Shown here in pieces: positions 17,202 to 27,296 of a stretch of DNA of 64,000 nt. The notes below the pieces were generated by a model, which was not told the origin of the DNA, ran no database searches, and saw only the letters and a program-made list of their open reading frames with translations. The position numbers and the translations under genes are program-made. Each line of letters begins with the position of its first letter. Within the stretch, counting starts at the first letter, position 1. The DNA is from Staphylococcus xylosus NJ (GTDB taxonomy: Bacteria > Bacillota > Bacilli > Staphylococcales > Staphylococcaceae), in assembly GCF_000338275.1 (NCBI RefSeq), contig NZ_ANMR01000022.1, forward strand, positions 124,001 to 188,000, written 5' to 3'.

Positions 17202-18560
17202 TTAATGTAGTTCTTCTTGACCACGTTTATTCCAAGTAAGTAAGAAACTGAGCATTGCTAATATACTAATCACTGTCAATAATACAAAACCAATATCCCA
17301 GCCAAAATGTTGCACTACAAATCCTAATACGATATTAGCCATTACAGCTCCAAATAAATAACCAAACAATCCTGTTAACCCTGCAGCAGTTCCAGCTGCT
17401 TTCTTAGGAACATAATCTAATGCTTGTAAGCCAATTAACATTACAGGTCCGTAGATAAGGAACCCAATAGCAATGAGTGCGACGTTATCTAACCAAGCGT
17501 TGCCAGGAGGATTCAACCAATATATAAGTACAAATATCGTTACACCCAACATGAAGACAAATCCTGCTGGACCACGACGTCCCTTAAATAATTTATCAGA
17601 TAGATAACCGCATAACAATGTACCAGGGATACCCGCCCATTCATATAGGAAGTACGCCCAACCTGACTCACTCAGATTGAATTGCTTCTCTTCACTTAAA
17701 TATGTAGGCGCCCAATCTAACACTCCATAACGTACAAAATAAACAAATATATTTGCAAAGGCAATTGCCCACACCCATTTATTATTCAGAACATATTTAA
17801 ATAAAATTTCTTTCGTAGTCAGTTCTGTCTCTAATGTCTGTTTAGATGATGTAGAATAGTCATTATTATAATATTCAATTGGTGGTAACCCCTGTGACTG
17901 AGGTGTATCTCTAATTAAACAATATGAAATGATCGCAATAATGATGGCTAATATTGCTGGATAAATGAATACACCTTCAAAGCCTTTTAAATAACCAAAA
18001 TTATGTAGTGCTGTCATGGAAATACCCCATGTCGCTATAGGCGCCATTAGACCGCCGCCTACATTATGAGCTACATTCCATATTGAAGTCTTACTACCAC
18101 GTTCACTGACGCTATACCAATGGACTAGAACACGTCCTGAAGGCGGCCATCCCATACCTTGGAACCATCCATTTAAAAATAGTAACACGAACATAATTGT
18201 AATACTTGATGTAAAGAAAGGCACAAAACCAAGTAATAAATTTACAATTGCCGTTAGTATTAAGCCTAAAGTTAAAAATATGCGCGCATTACTCCGGTCA
18301 CTAATGGTTCCCATTATAAACTTACTAAAACCATAAGCAATTGAAATTGCTGAAAGTGCAATACCAAGTTCACCTTTACTAAATCCATCTTCAATTAATG
18401 ATGGCATCGCTAATGAAAAGTTTTTACGTAATAAATAATAACCTGCATAACCAATGAAGATACCTAAGAATACTTGAAAACGTAATTTCTTGTATGTATC
18501 ATCAACTTGCTCCTTAGGTAAAGGTTCTATATGTTTTGCTGGTTTTAAAAATTTAAACAC
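17202..18560 (-). CDS. glpT: Glycerol-3-phosphate transporter GlpT
   Basis: A 452-residue major facilitator of the organophosphate:phosphate antiporter family; the length equals the S. aureus protein. It has twelve helices. Diagnostic segments are GYAGYYLLRKNFSLAMPSL near residue 37, NGWFQGMGWPPSGRVLVHWYS near 130 (with the substrate-contacting Arg), and WAPTYLSEEK. It imports sn-glycerol-3-phosphate in exchange for phosphate and is the usual entry route for fosfomycin. It is apparently monocistronic, with a terminator downstream. I saw no clear regulator site. Confidence 0.95.
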   Translation of the reverse strand: MFKFLKPAKHIEPLPKEQVDDTYKKLRFQVFLGIFIGYAGYYLLRKNFSLAMPSLIEDGFSKGELGIALSAISIAYGFSKFIMGTISDRSNARIFLTLGLILTAIVNLLLGFVPFFTSSITIMFVLLFLNGWFQGMGWPPSGRVLVHWYSVSERGSKTSIWNVAHNVGGGLMAPIATWGISMTALHNFGYLKGFEGVFIYPAILAIIIAIISYCLIRDTPQSQGLPPIEYYNNDYSTSSKQTLETELTTKEILFKYVLNNKWVWAIAFANIFVYFVRYGVLDWAPTYLSEEKQFNLSESGWAYFLYEWAGIPGTLLCGYLSDKLFKGRRGPAGFVFMLGVTIFVLIYWLNPPGNAWLDNVALIAIGFLIYGPVMLIGLQALDYVPKKAAGTAAGLTGLFGYLFGAVMANIVLGFVVQHFGWDIGFVLLTVISILAMLSFLLTWNKRGQEELH

Positions 18561-18758
18561 CGAATCACTCCTAACTTAATATACTTTTGATATATGATTT
18601 ATAAAATATTATCATTATATTATATTCAAAAGTAAAATATAGCAAGGCGTTTTGCATATTTTTATAAATTAGATAATTTTTTATAAATAGCTGAATATTA
18701 GAAAAAGCAAGAATTAAAAATATCCTCTCTTTTTATAACAAATAATTTTTTATTAGTA

Positions 18759-20216
18759 TCACGTTACCTGTTGTTGTTGATATGGAACAGGATGATCTAA
18801 TTCAAATTGAGCGCCGGTAGCAATTTTCTTATATTGATAACCAAAGTAAGCAACCCATAATATGGTCAGCACAAATGCGAGTATATAGCTCAAATTAAGG
18901 TCTAAGCCTAAACCAATTTTCTGACTTAAAATATAAGTGAATATATTCCATGTCATAAATACAGCTGGTATAGCTGCAACCCAGAAGTTCTTTTTCGCTA
19001 TTAATAAATACATGGCGCCTACCCACAATGCCACTACAGCAGTTGTCTGGTTAGCCCAAGAGAAATAACGCCATAAAACTGTGAAGTCAACTTGTGTTAA
19101 TCCAAAACTTATAACAAATAATGGTGCAGCAACTATAATTCTTTTTACAATACTGCGCTGTCCATAATTCAAATAATCTGCAATAATCATTCTTGCACTA
19201 CGAAAAGATGTATCCCCACTTGTTATCGGTAGTATGATAACGCCTAATACAGCAATTGTACCGAAGACAGAACCTAATAATAGATGCGAAGCTTGACTAA
19301 CTACTAGCGCCGCTTCACCACGCGCTAACACATCATTTAAGCCATTATAGCTATTAAATAGACTCATTCCAGCTGCTGCCCATATCATTGCAATAATACC
19401 TTCTGCAATCATCATACCGTAAAAAATGAAACGACCATTCTTTTCCTTATTAGTTGTTCTTGAAATAATAGGTGTTTGTGTCGCATGAAAACCAGATAAT
19501 GCGCCACAAGTAATGGTAAAGAATAATAATGGAAAAATAGATGCGCCATCAGGATGCATATTCTTTAAACTTAACTCAGGAATAGGAGCACCTGTTTGAA
19601 TAAGACGGAACCCAATGCCTACTGCACTCACTAAGAGTAAAGCACCAAATATTGGATATATACGGCCAATTATTTTATCTATTGGTAAAATTGTAGAGAG
19701 TACATAATATAAAAAAATAACAAATATAATAATACCTAGAGCAATACGACCATCCATTAAATTATGTAAAAGTAAGGCTGGACTTGTTACAAAAACTGTA
19801 CCTGTTAACAACAATAATAAAATTGAAAATATATTAACGAAATGTTTCATAACTTGTCCCAAAAATTTACCTGCAAGTTCAGGTAAATGTGCCCCTTTGT
19901 TTCTTATCGAAATCATTCCAGTTAAATAATCATGTACGGCACCTGCAAATATACAGCCAAAAACAATCCAAATAAATGCTACTGGGCCATATAAAGCCCC
20001 CATAATCGGACCAAATATAGGACCAACTCCTGCAATATTCAATAATTGGATCAGTGAATTAGATGATGTTTTCATAGGTAAATAATCTACATTATCCCTT
20101 TGATGATACGCTGGTGTAGGCCTCTCTTCTTTTGTTCCGAACATTTTATCGATATATTTCCCATAAGTGAAATACCCAATAATAAGTATAATAATAGAAA
20201 CTATAAATGTGATCAT
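18759..20216 (-). CDS. Carbon starvation protein CstA-family transporter
   Basis: A 485-residue membrane protein with about 14 hydrophobic segments. The CstA core is seen in QLLNIAGVGPIFGPIMGALYGPVAFIWIVFG near residues 60-90, GALSGFHATQTPIISRTT in the middle, and ITSGDTSFRSARMIIADYL. Family members take up pyruvate or peptides during carbon limitation (E. coli CstA, BtsT). The start at 20216 follows GGGGG about 8 bases upstream and begins with a membrane helix, whereas upstream in-frame codons would add a basic leader. A perfect cre site lies just upstream, fitting catabolite repression. Confidence 0.9.
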   Translation of the reverse strand: MITFIVSIIILIIGYFTYGKYIDKMFGTKEERPTPAYHQRDNVDYLPMKTSSNSLIQLLNIAGVGPIFGPIMGALYGPVAFIWIVFGCIFAGAVHDYLTGMISIRNKGAHLPELAGKFLGQVMKHFVNIFSILLLLLTGTVFVTSPALLLHNLMDGRIALGIIIFVIFLYYVLSTILPIDKIIGRIYPIFGALLLVSAVGIGFRLIQTGAPIPELSLKNMHPDGASIFPLLFFTITCGALSGFHATQTPIISRTTNKEKNGRFIFYGMMIAEGIIAMIWAAAGMSLFNSYNGLNDVLARGEAALVVSQASHLLLGSVFGTIAVLGVIILPITSGDTSFRSARMIIADYLNYGQRSIVKRIIVAAPLFVISFGLTQVDFTVLWRYFSWANQTTAVVALWVGAMYLLIAKKNFWVAAIPAVFMTWNIFTYILSQKIGLGLDLNLSYILAFVLTILWVAYFGYQYKKIATGAQFELDHPVPYQQQQVT

Positions 20217-20241
20217 GTTACCATTCCCCCTTAAGATAACG

Positions 20242-20255
20242 TGAAAGCGTTTTCT
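20242..20255. promoter_or_regulatory. Catabolite-responsive element (cre) of the cstA-like gene
   Basis: TGAAAGCGTTTTCT matches the CcpA consensus TGWAARCGYTWNCW at every position. It lies 25 bases upstream of the start codon. Confidence 0.85.
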
Positions 20256-20506
20256 TAATTTAATCATAAATAGTATTTTTTCACAATGTTCCGTTAATGT
20301 TTTATTCTAATTTGTTTCATAGAAATTGATAATAATATTATATGAAGAACAATCAATGTTCACTTAATTTTTTCAATTGATTATACTATTTAACAAAGAT
20401 AACTACATAGTTAGTTTTCGATTATTGTAAAATTATGCTGAAATTAATCAGACTAGACACACCCATGAATACTACTAATATAAATGCAAACAATAAATAA
20501 TTAAAA

Positions 20507-20529
20507 GTCGAGACAAATGATGTCTCGAC
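20507..20529. repeat. Hairpin repeat GTCGAGAC...GTCTCGAC, copy 1
   Basis: GTCGAGAC pairs with GTCTCGAC around a seven-base AAATGAT loop. The same stem recurs at 20839-20866. It may be a terminator for the candidate RNA or for noc read-through, or a dispersed repeat. Confidence 0.6.
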
Positions 20530-20708
20530 CTCGGAACCCAGACGAATCTTAGGTTATAGTTCATCTAAGATTTGTTTATTTATAGTTGTATAGTAATTTT
20601 TCAAAACAGCAGTGGTCTTTCAAAACGAAGTTAGCTCTTTTATCAATTGATTTATTCAACATTAATAACACCACCACTGTTTAATTTATATATAATAATC
20701 TTTTCAGT

Positions 20709-20872
20709 ATAATATTGACAGTGACTTGGACCGGCTCCTGTGGAAAGAACACTGCCGAAGACTACAGGCTAACCCAGCGCCAACGGAAAGTATGCACAAA
20801 AAAATGCCAACAAAGTCGGAGGCTTTGTCGACATTTTGAGGTCGAGACATCCATTTGTCTCGACCTTTATAA
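20709..20872 (+). ncRNA. Candidate structured non-coding RNA
   Basis: A TATAAT box at about 20709-20714 precedes about 110 bases that are clearly richer in G and C than the surrounding DNA. Local stems are CCTGT/ACAGG (about 20738-20768), CAAAG/CTTTG (20811-20827) and a strong AGGTCGAGACA/TGTCTCGACCT hairpin (20839-20866) followed by TTTATAAAT. A 61-codon reading frame exists through it but has no ribosome binding site and an odd composition. I do not recognise the RNA family. The strand is inferred from the promoter and final hairpin. Confidence 0.4.
20839..20866. terminator. Hairpin AGGTCGAGACA/TGTCTCGACCT, copy 2
   Basis: A perfect 11-bp stem located 9 bases beyond the noc stop codon. It probably terminates noc on the minus strand and the candidate RNA on the plus strand, although T runs are short on both sides. 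Confidence 0.6.
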
Positions 20873-20874
20873 AT

Positions 20875-21711
20875 CTAATATTTATATAATTTTATTTTAA
20901 TTTCATAGTAATCATCGTGATCTTTAGCTTGATGTTCGAATTTAATACCACTTTTTTCAATAGACTCTAAGCTTTGACCAACTGCTTCACGAGCATCAGT
21001 TAAGTCTTTTTCAAACTCAAATCTACGGGCTTTAACTTTTTCAGGACCAAGTTTTTGTTTAACTCGTGCTTCTGTTTGTTTAACATTTAGTTTTTGGCTA
21101 ATAACTGTTTCGACCAAGTCAACTTGATCTTCTTCTGATAAACTTAACATCGCACGTGCGTGACGCTCTGTAATCTTACCTTCGCGTAGACGCTCTATTA
21201 CTTTAGGCGCTAGTTTTAATAGTCTTAATTTATTTGCTATAAAACTTTGGCTTTTACCAACACTTTTGGCCAATTCACTCTGCGTGGTATCACCAATATC
21301 TAATAGCTTCTTATATGCTTCCGCTTCTTCTATAACAGATAGATTTTCACGTTGAATATTTTCAATTAAAGCTACTACAGCCGTTTCTTCATCATCTAAA
21401 TATCTGATAATTACTTCCGCATGTGTTTTATTGAGTGTTTGTAACGCTCTAAATCTACGTTCACCTGCGATGATTTCAAACATATCTTCTTCGATTGGAC
21501 GTACTACAATCGGTTGTAGCAAACCATGTTCTTCTATAGATTCTGCGAGTTCTTTAATCTTATTTGGCTCAAATACTTGTCTCGGTTGATAACGGTTTGG
21601 CACAATGCGTTCGGTATGAATAGATTCAACGTTATTATGATCCTCTTCAATATAACCAACAATGTCATCTTTGTTCTTTAAACCAAATAATTTAGAAAAA
21701 GGTTTCTTCAT
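20875..21711 (-). CDS. noc: Nucleoid occlusion protein Noc
   Basis: A 278-residue ParB-family protein. An N-terminal amphipathic membrane-targeting segment precedes the ParB N domain with IVPNRYQPRQVFE (about 33-45) and the CTP-binding GERRFRA motif (about 83). The HTH is TQSELAKSVGKSQSFIANKLRLL (about 130-155). In staphylococci and Bacillus, Noc binds dispersed sites around the chromosome and blocks FtsZ ring assembly over the nucleoid. Its place at the end of the rnpA-mnmE-mnmG-rsmG series is standard. A distant ParB (Spo0J) paralogue is excluded by this gene order. Confidence 0.93.
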   Translation of the reverse strand: MKKPFSKLFGLKNKDDIVGYIEEDHNNVESIHTERIVPNRYQPRQVFEPNKIKELAESIEEHGLLQPIVVRPIEEDMFEIIAGERRFRALQTLNKTHAEVIIRYLDDEETAVVALIENIQRENLSVIEEAEAYKKLLDIGDTTQSELAKSVGKSQSFIANKLRLLKLAPKVIERLREGKITERHARAMLSLSEEDQVDLVETVISQKLNVKQTEARVKQKLGPEKVKARRFEFEKDLTDAREAVGQSLESIEKSGIKFEHQAKDHDDYYEIKIKLYKY

Positions 21712-21757
21712 TTATTATGCGCTCCCTCTAAATTAATTGTATTGAATTGAATTCTTT

Positions 21758-22477
21758 CTATTTTTCAAGTAACGGTGACTTATTCGGCGTTCCTGGTTTT
21801 CTTGGATATTTCTTAGGTGTTTGACTTCTTTTATCAATGATAATCATCTGTCTTTCACCTGCGTTTTCAGGTAATTCGTATGAAATGGTATCCAAAACTT
21901 TACCACCTAGGACACCTATACCAAAACGTGCTTCTTCCAATTCTTCTTCACCTTTAGAAGATTTTAAAGCAATAAATTGCCCACCCTTTTTAACTAATGG
22001 AATACACAATTCACTCAATACCGAAAGTCTTGCAACTGCACGTGCAGTCACAATATCATAAGACTCCCTGTAGACTCCCTTGCCAAATGTTTCAGCACGA
22101 TCATGTACAAAACTAACACGCTCTAAATCTAAAGCATCTGCCAGTTGGTTTAAAAAATGTATTCGCTTATTCAATGAATCTACAATCGTAACTTTTAAAT
22201 TTGGAAAAATAATTTTTAAAGGAATGCTAGGAAAACCAGCACCAGCACCTATGTCACATATTGTTAATTCTTTAGTTAAATCCGTATAAAAACTAGCCGC
22301 AATTGAATCATAAAAATGTTTCAAATATACTTCATGTTCCTCTGTAATACTTGTCAGATTCATTTTTTCATTCCACTCTACAAGCATTTGATAATACGTT
22401 TGAAACTGTTGTTGTTGTTTGTCTGAAAGTTCAATTCCATGTGTACTGAGTTGCTTAGTTAACCATGTTACACTCAT
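21758..22477 (-). CDS. rsmG: 16S rRNA (guanine-527-N7)-methyltransferase RsmG
   Basis: A 239-residue GidB-type methyltransferase that methylates N7 of G527 in 16S rRNA using SAM. The SAM motif [16 protein letters not shown] (about 70-85) and the downstream [15 protein letters not shown] and [11 protein letters not shown] segments are characteristic. The start lies one base before the mnmG stop region (mnmG ends at 22479 on this strand), so the genes are tightly coupled. Loss of RsmG is known to give low-level streptomycin resistance in other bacteria. Confidence 0.95.
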   Translation of the reverse strand: MSVTWLTKQLSTHGIELSDKQQQQFQTYYQMLVEWNEKMNLTSITEEHEVYLKHFYDSIAASFYTDLTKELTICDIGAGAGFPSIPLKIIFPNLKVTIVDSLNKRIHFLNQLADALDLERVSFVHDRAETFGKGVYRESYDIVTARAVARLSVLSELCIPLVKKGGQFIALKSSKGEEELEEARFGIGVLGGKVLDTISYELPENAGERQMIIIDKRSQTPKKYPRKPGTPNKSPLLEK

Positions 22478-22478
22478 T

Positions 22479-24356
22479 TTAATTATTCACCCTTTGAATT
22501 TTACCTTGTTCAAGAAATACAAGTAAGATTGAAATATCGGCTGGATTCACACCTGAAATACGAGAAGCTTGCGCAATATTTAAAGGCTTAACTTCTGCTA
22601 ATTTTTCTCTTGCTTCCGTAGCTAAACTATCTACTTTGCTATAGTCTAAATCCTCTGGAATTTTCTTCTCTTCCATACGTTTAACTTTTTCAACTTGTTG
22701 TAATGACTTATTGATATATCCTTCATATTTTGTTTGAATTTCAACTTGTTCTTCAACATCTGAAGGTAATTGATGTGATTCATCTAAGATTTCAAGGATT
22801 AAATCATATGTCATTTCTGGACGGCGTAGTAATTCTAAAGCTAATATACCATCTTTTAGACGTGAACCGCCTTGTGCTTCAATAATTGCTTGTACACGTT
22901 CATTTGGTTTAACACGAATGCCCTGTAGACGTTCTTGTTCTGCTTTAATCATGTCGCGTTTTTCATTGAAGCGTGCATAACGTTCTTCAGAAACCATACC
23001 TAATTCATAACCTAAGTCTGTTAAACGTAAATCAGCATTGTCATGTCTTAACAGTAAACGATATTCTGCACGAGAAGTTAATAAACGATAAGGTTCATTC
23101 GTACCTTTAGTAATAAGGTCATCTATAAGTACACCGATATAAGCATCAGAACGACTTAATATGACTTCTTCTTTACCTTGAACTCTGGCTGCTGCATTAA
23201 TACCTGCCATAATACCTTGGCCGGCCGCTTCTTCATAACCAGAAGTCCCATTAATTTGACCAGCTGTATATAAGTTTTTTATTTTTTTAGTTTCAAGTGT
23301 TGGCCATAATTGTGTAGGTACTAGCGCATCGTATTCAATTGCGTAACCTGCACGCATCATGTCCGCTTTTTCTAAGCCAGGAATAGTTTCTAGCATTTGA
23401 CGTTGGACATGTTCTGGTAAACTTGTTGATAAACCTTGAACATAAACTTCATTTGTATTTCTACCTTCTGGTTCTAAGAATAACTGATGACGCGGTTTAT
23501 CATTGAAACGAACAAACTTATCTTCAATTGAAGGACAGTATCTTGGACCAGTACCTTTAATCATACCTGAGTACATAGCTGATAAATGTAAATTATCATC
23601 AATTACTTGGTGTGTATCACCATTTGTATACGTTAACCAACATGGTAATTGATCTAAAATATACTCTGTTGTTTCAAAACTAAATGCTCTACCCACGTCA
23701 TCACCTGGTTGAATTTCTGTTTTAGAGTAATCAATTGTTTTTGCATTAACACGTGGTGGTGTTCCTGTTTTGAATCTAACTACATCAAATCCAAGTCCTC
23801 TTAAGTTATCAGCAAGTGAAATAGACGGTAATTGGTGGTTTGGACCACTAGAATACTTCATGTTTCCTAGTATAATCTCTCCACGTAAAAACGTACCTGT
23901 TGTGATGATTACTGCCTCTGCCCAGTATTCTGTTCCAATATTAGTACGCACACCTTTAATTACATCGTCTTCAATAATTAAATCGTCTACCATACCTTGC
24001 ATAATATCAAGGTTATCTTCATCTTCAATAACTTTCTTCATTTCTTGTTGATATAACACTTTATCAGCTTGAGCACGCAAAGCTCTAACTGCTGGTCCTT
24101 TACCAGTATTTAACATGCGCATTTGAATGTGTGTTTTATCAATTGTCTTGGCCATTTGACCGCCTAATGCGTCAATTTCACGTACAACAATACCTTTTGC
24201 TGGGCCACCAACTGATGGGTTACATGGCATAAACGCGATGTTATCTAGGTTAATTGTTAACATTAACGTTTTGGCACCACGTCTCGCTGAAGCAAGTCCT
24301 GCCTCAATACCAGCATGCCCGGCTCCTATTACTATTACATCATATTCTTGAGCCAT
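22479..24356 (-). CDS. mnmG: tRNA uridine-5-carboxymethylaminomethyl modification enzyme MnmG (GidA)
   Basis: A 625-residue FAD-dependent protein that with MnmE installs the cmnm5 group at wobble U34 of certain tRNAs. The N-terminal FAD motif is [15 protein letters not shown] (residues about 10-24). The conserved CNPSVGG motif (about 46-52) and the C-terminal helical MnmE/tRNA-binding region (about 550-625, ending [21 protein letters not shown]) are present. The length is standard. It lies 15 bases after mnmE with a GGAGG site, consistent with an operon producing both partner proteins. Confidence 0.96.
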   Translation of the reverse strand: MAQEYDVIVIGAGHAGIEAGLASARRGAKTLMLTINLDNIAFMPCNPSVGGPAKGIVVREIDALGGQMAKTIDKTHIQMRMLNTGKGPAVRALRAQADKVLYQQEMKKVIEDEDNLDIMQGMVDDLIIEDDVIKGVRTNIGTEYWAEAVIITTGTFLRGEIILGNMKYSSGPNHQLPSISLADNLRGLGFDVVRFKTGTPPRVNAKTIDYSKTEIQPGDDVGRAFSFETTEYILDQLPCWLTYTNGDTHQVIDDNLHLSAMYSGMIKGTGPRYCPSIEDKFVRFNDKPRHQLFLEPEGRNTNEVYVQGLSTSLPEHVQRQMLETIPGLEKADMMRAGYAIEYDALVPTQLWPTLETKKIKNLYTAGQINGTSGYEEAAGQGIMAGINAAARVQGKEEVILSRSDAYIGVLIDDLITKGTNEPYRLLTSRAEYRLLLRHDNADLRLTDLGYELGMVSEERYARFNEKRDMIKAEQERLQGIRVKPNERVQAIIEAQGGSRLKDGILALELLRRPEMTYDLILEILDESHQLPSDVEEQVEIQTKYEGYINKSLQQVEKVKRMEEKKIPEDLDYSKVDSLATEAREKLAEVKPLNIAQASRISGVNPADISILLVFLEQGKIQRVNN

Positions 24357-24371
24357 AATTTTTCCTCCTTA

Positions 24372-25754
24372 TTATTTTCCTAAGCAGAATTGACTAAATA
24401 ATTGATCAATCAATTCATCACTTGCGGATTCTCCGATAATTTCACCTAAAATTTCCCAAGTTCTAGTTAAGTCTATCTGTATCATATCCATTGGTATGCC
24501 TGTTTCTGCTGCGTCTATAGCATCTTGAATTGTATTTCTTGCCTGTTTCAGTAACGAGATATGCCTTGAATTCGATACATATGTCATATCTTGGTTTTGA
24601 ACATCGCCACCAAAGAATAAATCTCTGATTTGTATTTCTAATTGGTCAATGCCTTCTTGTTTTAACATAGACGTTTGTATCAACGGCATATCGCCAATCA
24701 TTTCTTTAACTTCATCTAAATCTAATTGTTTGTCTAAGTCCATCTTATTTACGATGACAATGGCATCTTCGTTTTTAATAACTTCGTATAATTTACGGTC
24801 TTCTTCAGTTAATCGCTCATTATAATTAAGTACAAATAAGATTAAATCAGCTTCGCCAAGTGCTTTTCTAGAACGCTCTACACCAATACGTTCTACAATA
24901 TCTTCAGTCTCACGTATTCCAGCTGTGTCTACAAGCCTTAATGGCACGCCTCTTACATTAACGTATTCTTCTAATGTATCTCTTGTTGTTCCAGGTACTT
25001 CGGTCACTATAGCCTTGTTATCTTGAATAAGATTATTAAGCATAGATGATTTACCTACATTTGGTTTACCGACTATTACTGTAGCTAAGCCTTCTCTCAT
25101 AATCTTACCTTGCGTACCTGTATCAAGTAATTTATTAATTTCAGTTTTAATTTTATTAGATTTATCCAATAAGACTTCTGTTGTAGCATCTTCTACATCA
25201 TCATATTCTGGATAATCTATATTAACTTCAACTTGTGCGAGAATTTCGAGAATGGATTGTCGCTGTCGTTTGATCATATCACTTAAACGACCTTCTATTT
25301 GATTCATTGCAACTTTAGATGCGCGATCGGTCTTAGAACGAATAAAATCCATAACTGCTTCGGCTTGAGATAAATCAATACGACCATTTAAAAACGCACG
25401 TTTTGTGTATTCACCCGGTTCTGCCATACGAGCACCATATGTCATTGTTAATTCTAATATCCTATTTATTGTCAAAATACCGCCATGACAGTTTATTTCA
25501 ACAATATCTTCTCTTGTAAAAGTTTTAGGTGCTCTTAATACACTGACCATAACTTCTTCTACTACTTCATTTGATTCAGGATCAATTATATGACCATAAT
25601 TAATGGTATGAGATGCCACATCTTCAAGCTTTTCTTTACCCTTAAATAACTTATCTGCAATTTCTACTGAATCAATACCAGATAAACGTACGATTCCTAT
25701 TGCCCCTTCACCCATTGGCGTGGATATACTCGTTATCGTATCTAAATCCATCAT
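24372..25754 (-). CDS. mnmE: tRNA modification GTPase MnmE (TrmE)
   Basis: A 460-residue GTPase partner of MnmG. The N-terminal folate-binding domain (1-120; [22 protein letters not shown]) is followed by a helical domain and a G domain with GKPNVGKSS (about 225), DTAG and NKMD. The C terminus carries the catalytic CLGK (residues 457-460). The start at ATG 25754 is chosen because AGGAGG lies 8 bases upstream; the next codon is also ATG. It is followed by mnmG, rsmG and noc. About 170 bases separate it from rnpA, so it may have its own promoter. Confidence 0.95.
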   Translation of the reverse strand: MMDLDTITSISTPMGEGAIGIVRLSGIDSVEIADKLFKGKEKLEDVASHTINYGHIIDPESNEVVEEVMVSVLRAPKTFTREDIVEINCHGGILTINRILELTMTYGARMAEPGEYTKRAFLNGRIDLSQAEAVMDFIRSKTDRASKVAMNQIEGRLSDMIKRQRQSILEILAQVEVNIDYPEYDDVEDATTEVLLDKSNKIKTEINKLLDTGTQGKIMREGLATVIVGKPNVGKSSMLNNLIQDNKAIVTEVPGTTRDTLEEYVNVRGVPLRLVDTAGIRETEDIVERIGVERSRKALGEADLILFVLNYNERLTEEDRKLYEVIKNEDAIVIVNKMDLDKQLDLDEVKEMIGDMPLIQTSMLKQEGIDQLEIQIRDLFFGGDVQNQDMTYVSNSRHISLLKQARNTIQDAIDAAETGIPMDMIQIDLTRTWEILGEIIGESASDELIDQLFSQFCLGK

Positions 25755-25925
25755 CCATCTCGCCTCCTTGTTGAACTCATTTTTTGTCATTATAATATTT
25801 TAAAGACTTTCCTATTAAAAAGCGAACATATTGTTTCGAAAAATTTAAAAATACATCAAAAGTTAGCCTAAGGTTTGTCTGATGTCAGTCTTACTTCAGT
25901 CTTATTTTAGCTTCCCCTACCCTGC

Positions 25926-26273
25926 CTAAATACGCTTATTAAAAACTTTCGCTATTTTCAAAACATGTTCTAAGCTAGACTGTATTTGTAAAGTGTCCAT
26001 ATGTTTTGCTGGTTGCCTTGCAATTACAATAATTTCTATTGGTATAATATTTTCCTTATGAACTTTAAAGTTTTCTCTAATCGCTCTCTTAATCCGATTT
26101 CTAACAACTGCATTACCCAACTTTTTAGAAACACTAATACCTAATCGAAAATGTTCTAGCTCTTTATTAACTTTTGTATATACTACAAACTGTTTATTAG
26201 CTACTGATTTCCCTTTTTTATAAATGAATTGAAAATCACTATTCTTTTTAATTCGGTACGCTTTCTCCACCAA
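25926..26273 (-). CDS. rnpA: Ribonuclease P protein component
   Basis: A 115-residue basic protein that binds the RNase P RNA and helps process tRNA 5' ends. It has the N-terminal AYRIKKNSDFQFIYKKGKS strand-helix and the RNR motif RNRIKRAIRENF (about residues 55-66). The gene lies downstream of rpmH in the same orientation, the near-universal arrangement beside oriC. A hairpin between the two genes probably lowers rnpA expression relative to rpmH. The gene is followed by mnmE; no yidC/jag pair is present, as is usual in staphylococci. Confidence 0.95.
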   Translation of the reverse strand: MVEKAYRIKKNSDFQFIYKKGKSVANKQFVVYTKVNKELEHFRLGISVSKKLGNAVVRNRIKRAIRENFKVHKENIIPIEIIVIARQPAKHMDTLQIQSSLEHVLKIAKVFNKRI

Positions 26274-26393
26274 ACATCACTCACTTATCTATTCATTACA
26301 TATATTCATATATATATATGTTATATATCTATAATTGTCTTAAAACAGCAATTAAATTCAGCGTATTCACTAATCATTTTGCTAAATTAAAAC

Positions 26394-26426
26394 CAAAAAA
26401 AAGACCACTGATGAGTCAGTGATCTT
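26394..26426 (-). terminator. Attenuating terminator between rpmH and rnpA
   Basis: On the minus strand AGATCACTGA pairs with TCAGTGGTCT around a four-base loop and is followed by eight Ts. It overlaps the last base of the rpmH stop codon. Partial read-through would serve rnpA. Confidence 0.8.
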
Positions 26427-26562
26427 ATGCTGATAATACTTTACGGCCTTTACGACGACGACGCGCCAAGACTTTACGACCATTTTTTGTGCTCATGCGT
26501 TTTCTGAAACCATGAACTTTACTATGTTTACGTTTATTTGGTTGATAAGTACGTTTTACCAT
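26425..26562 (-). CDS. rpmH: 50S ribosomal protein L34
   Basis: A 45-residue, highly basic protein: [20 protein letters not shown] start, [20 protein letters not shown], ending VLSA. This is the full-length bacterial L34. GGAGGTG lies 9 bases before the ATG. It is the first gene on the left side of oriC and is transcribed away from the origin. Confidence 0.97.
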
Positions 26563-27296
26563 GCAAAAACACCTCCATCTTTATTCGGTTCTATACTATT
26601 ATAATAGATAAATTAATATACGTTTCTGCCTTTAAGTCTTGATTTAACTGTTATTAATTTCTAGTCATAATTCAAGCAACTACTACAATATAACAAAATA
26701 TATTTTATAAAGCAAGTATCAATTTGAGTGACTCTTTTAAAATAGCTTCAGAGCAATAATACTATTTCTTTTACTATTTATATTGAAGAAACTTAACAAC
26801 TATCACTTCAATATTGTTGTTGAATTGTATCATACTCCCCTTTTATACATAACCATTTATCCCTAATTTCCATTATACATTTTTCATACATATTTTATAA
26901 ATTATTTCCCAAGCCCACAAAACGCTAAAAATTTGATATACTGTTTATTCCTTAAAGTTATCCACTTATACACAGTGGTACGATACATATTTGTGGATAA
27001 AATATATATTATTCACAGGATTCCATACAATTTAACAACATATTCACACCCATTTGACAGAGGTTCATGTTAAAAAGTATAATTGTGTGGATAAGTCGTG
27101 TAGATATTGATAGATACAGGGTTTAATTTATTAAATTATATTGTAAAAGTCTGTGTATAAATCATAGAACTAGATTAGTTATCCACCGATTGTGTGTAAC
27201 TTGTGGATAATTATCAACAGGCTGTGATTCTTTTTAATTACACTTGTTACTTTTGTGTATAACTTTTAAAATTTACGAAAGTTGGAGTTAGTTATT
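26563..27296. other. oriC: oriC, upstream part: DnaA box cluster between rpmH and dnaA
   Basis: Perfect TGTGGATAA boxes occur at 26992, 27086 and 27202. Near matches include TTATCCACT 26958, TTATACACA 26966, TTATTCACA 27009, TGTGTATAA 27152 and 27254, TTATCCACC 27179, TGTGTGTAA 27191 and TTATCAACA 27211. The part from 26580 to 26940 is AT-rich without boxes and holds the divergent rpmH promoter region. Several boxes surround the dnaA promoter, implying autoregulation. Confidence 0.92.
27054..27083 (+). promoter_or_regulatory. dnaA promoter
   Basis: TTGACA, 18 bp, TATAAT. A perfect DnaA box (27086-27094) begins three bases after the -10, well placed for autorepression by DnaA. Confidence 0.8.

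Larger units (their letters stand above)
20268..20874. other. Intergenic region between cstA-like gene and noc
   Basis: About 600 bases. It contains a hairpin at 20507-20529, a related hairpin at 20839-20866, and a comparatively GC-rich block from about 20714 to 20830 (candidate RNA, listed separately). No convincing protein gene is present. Confidence 0.5.

Noticed and set aside
20715..20900. 61-codon plus-strand reading frame in the candidate RNA region
   Set aside because: It has no ribosome binding site, runs through strong hairpins and overlaps the end of noc on the other strand.
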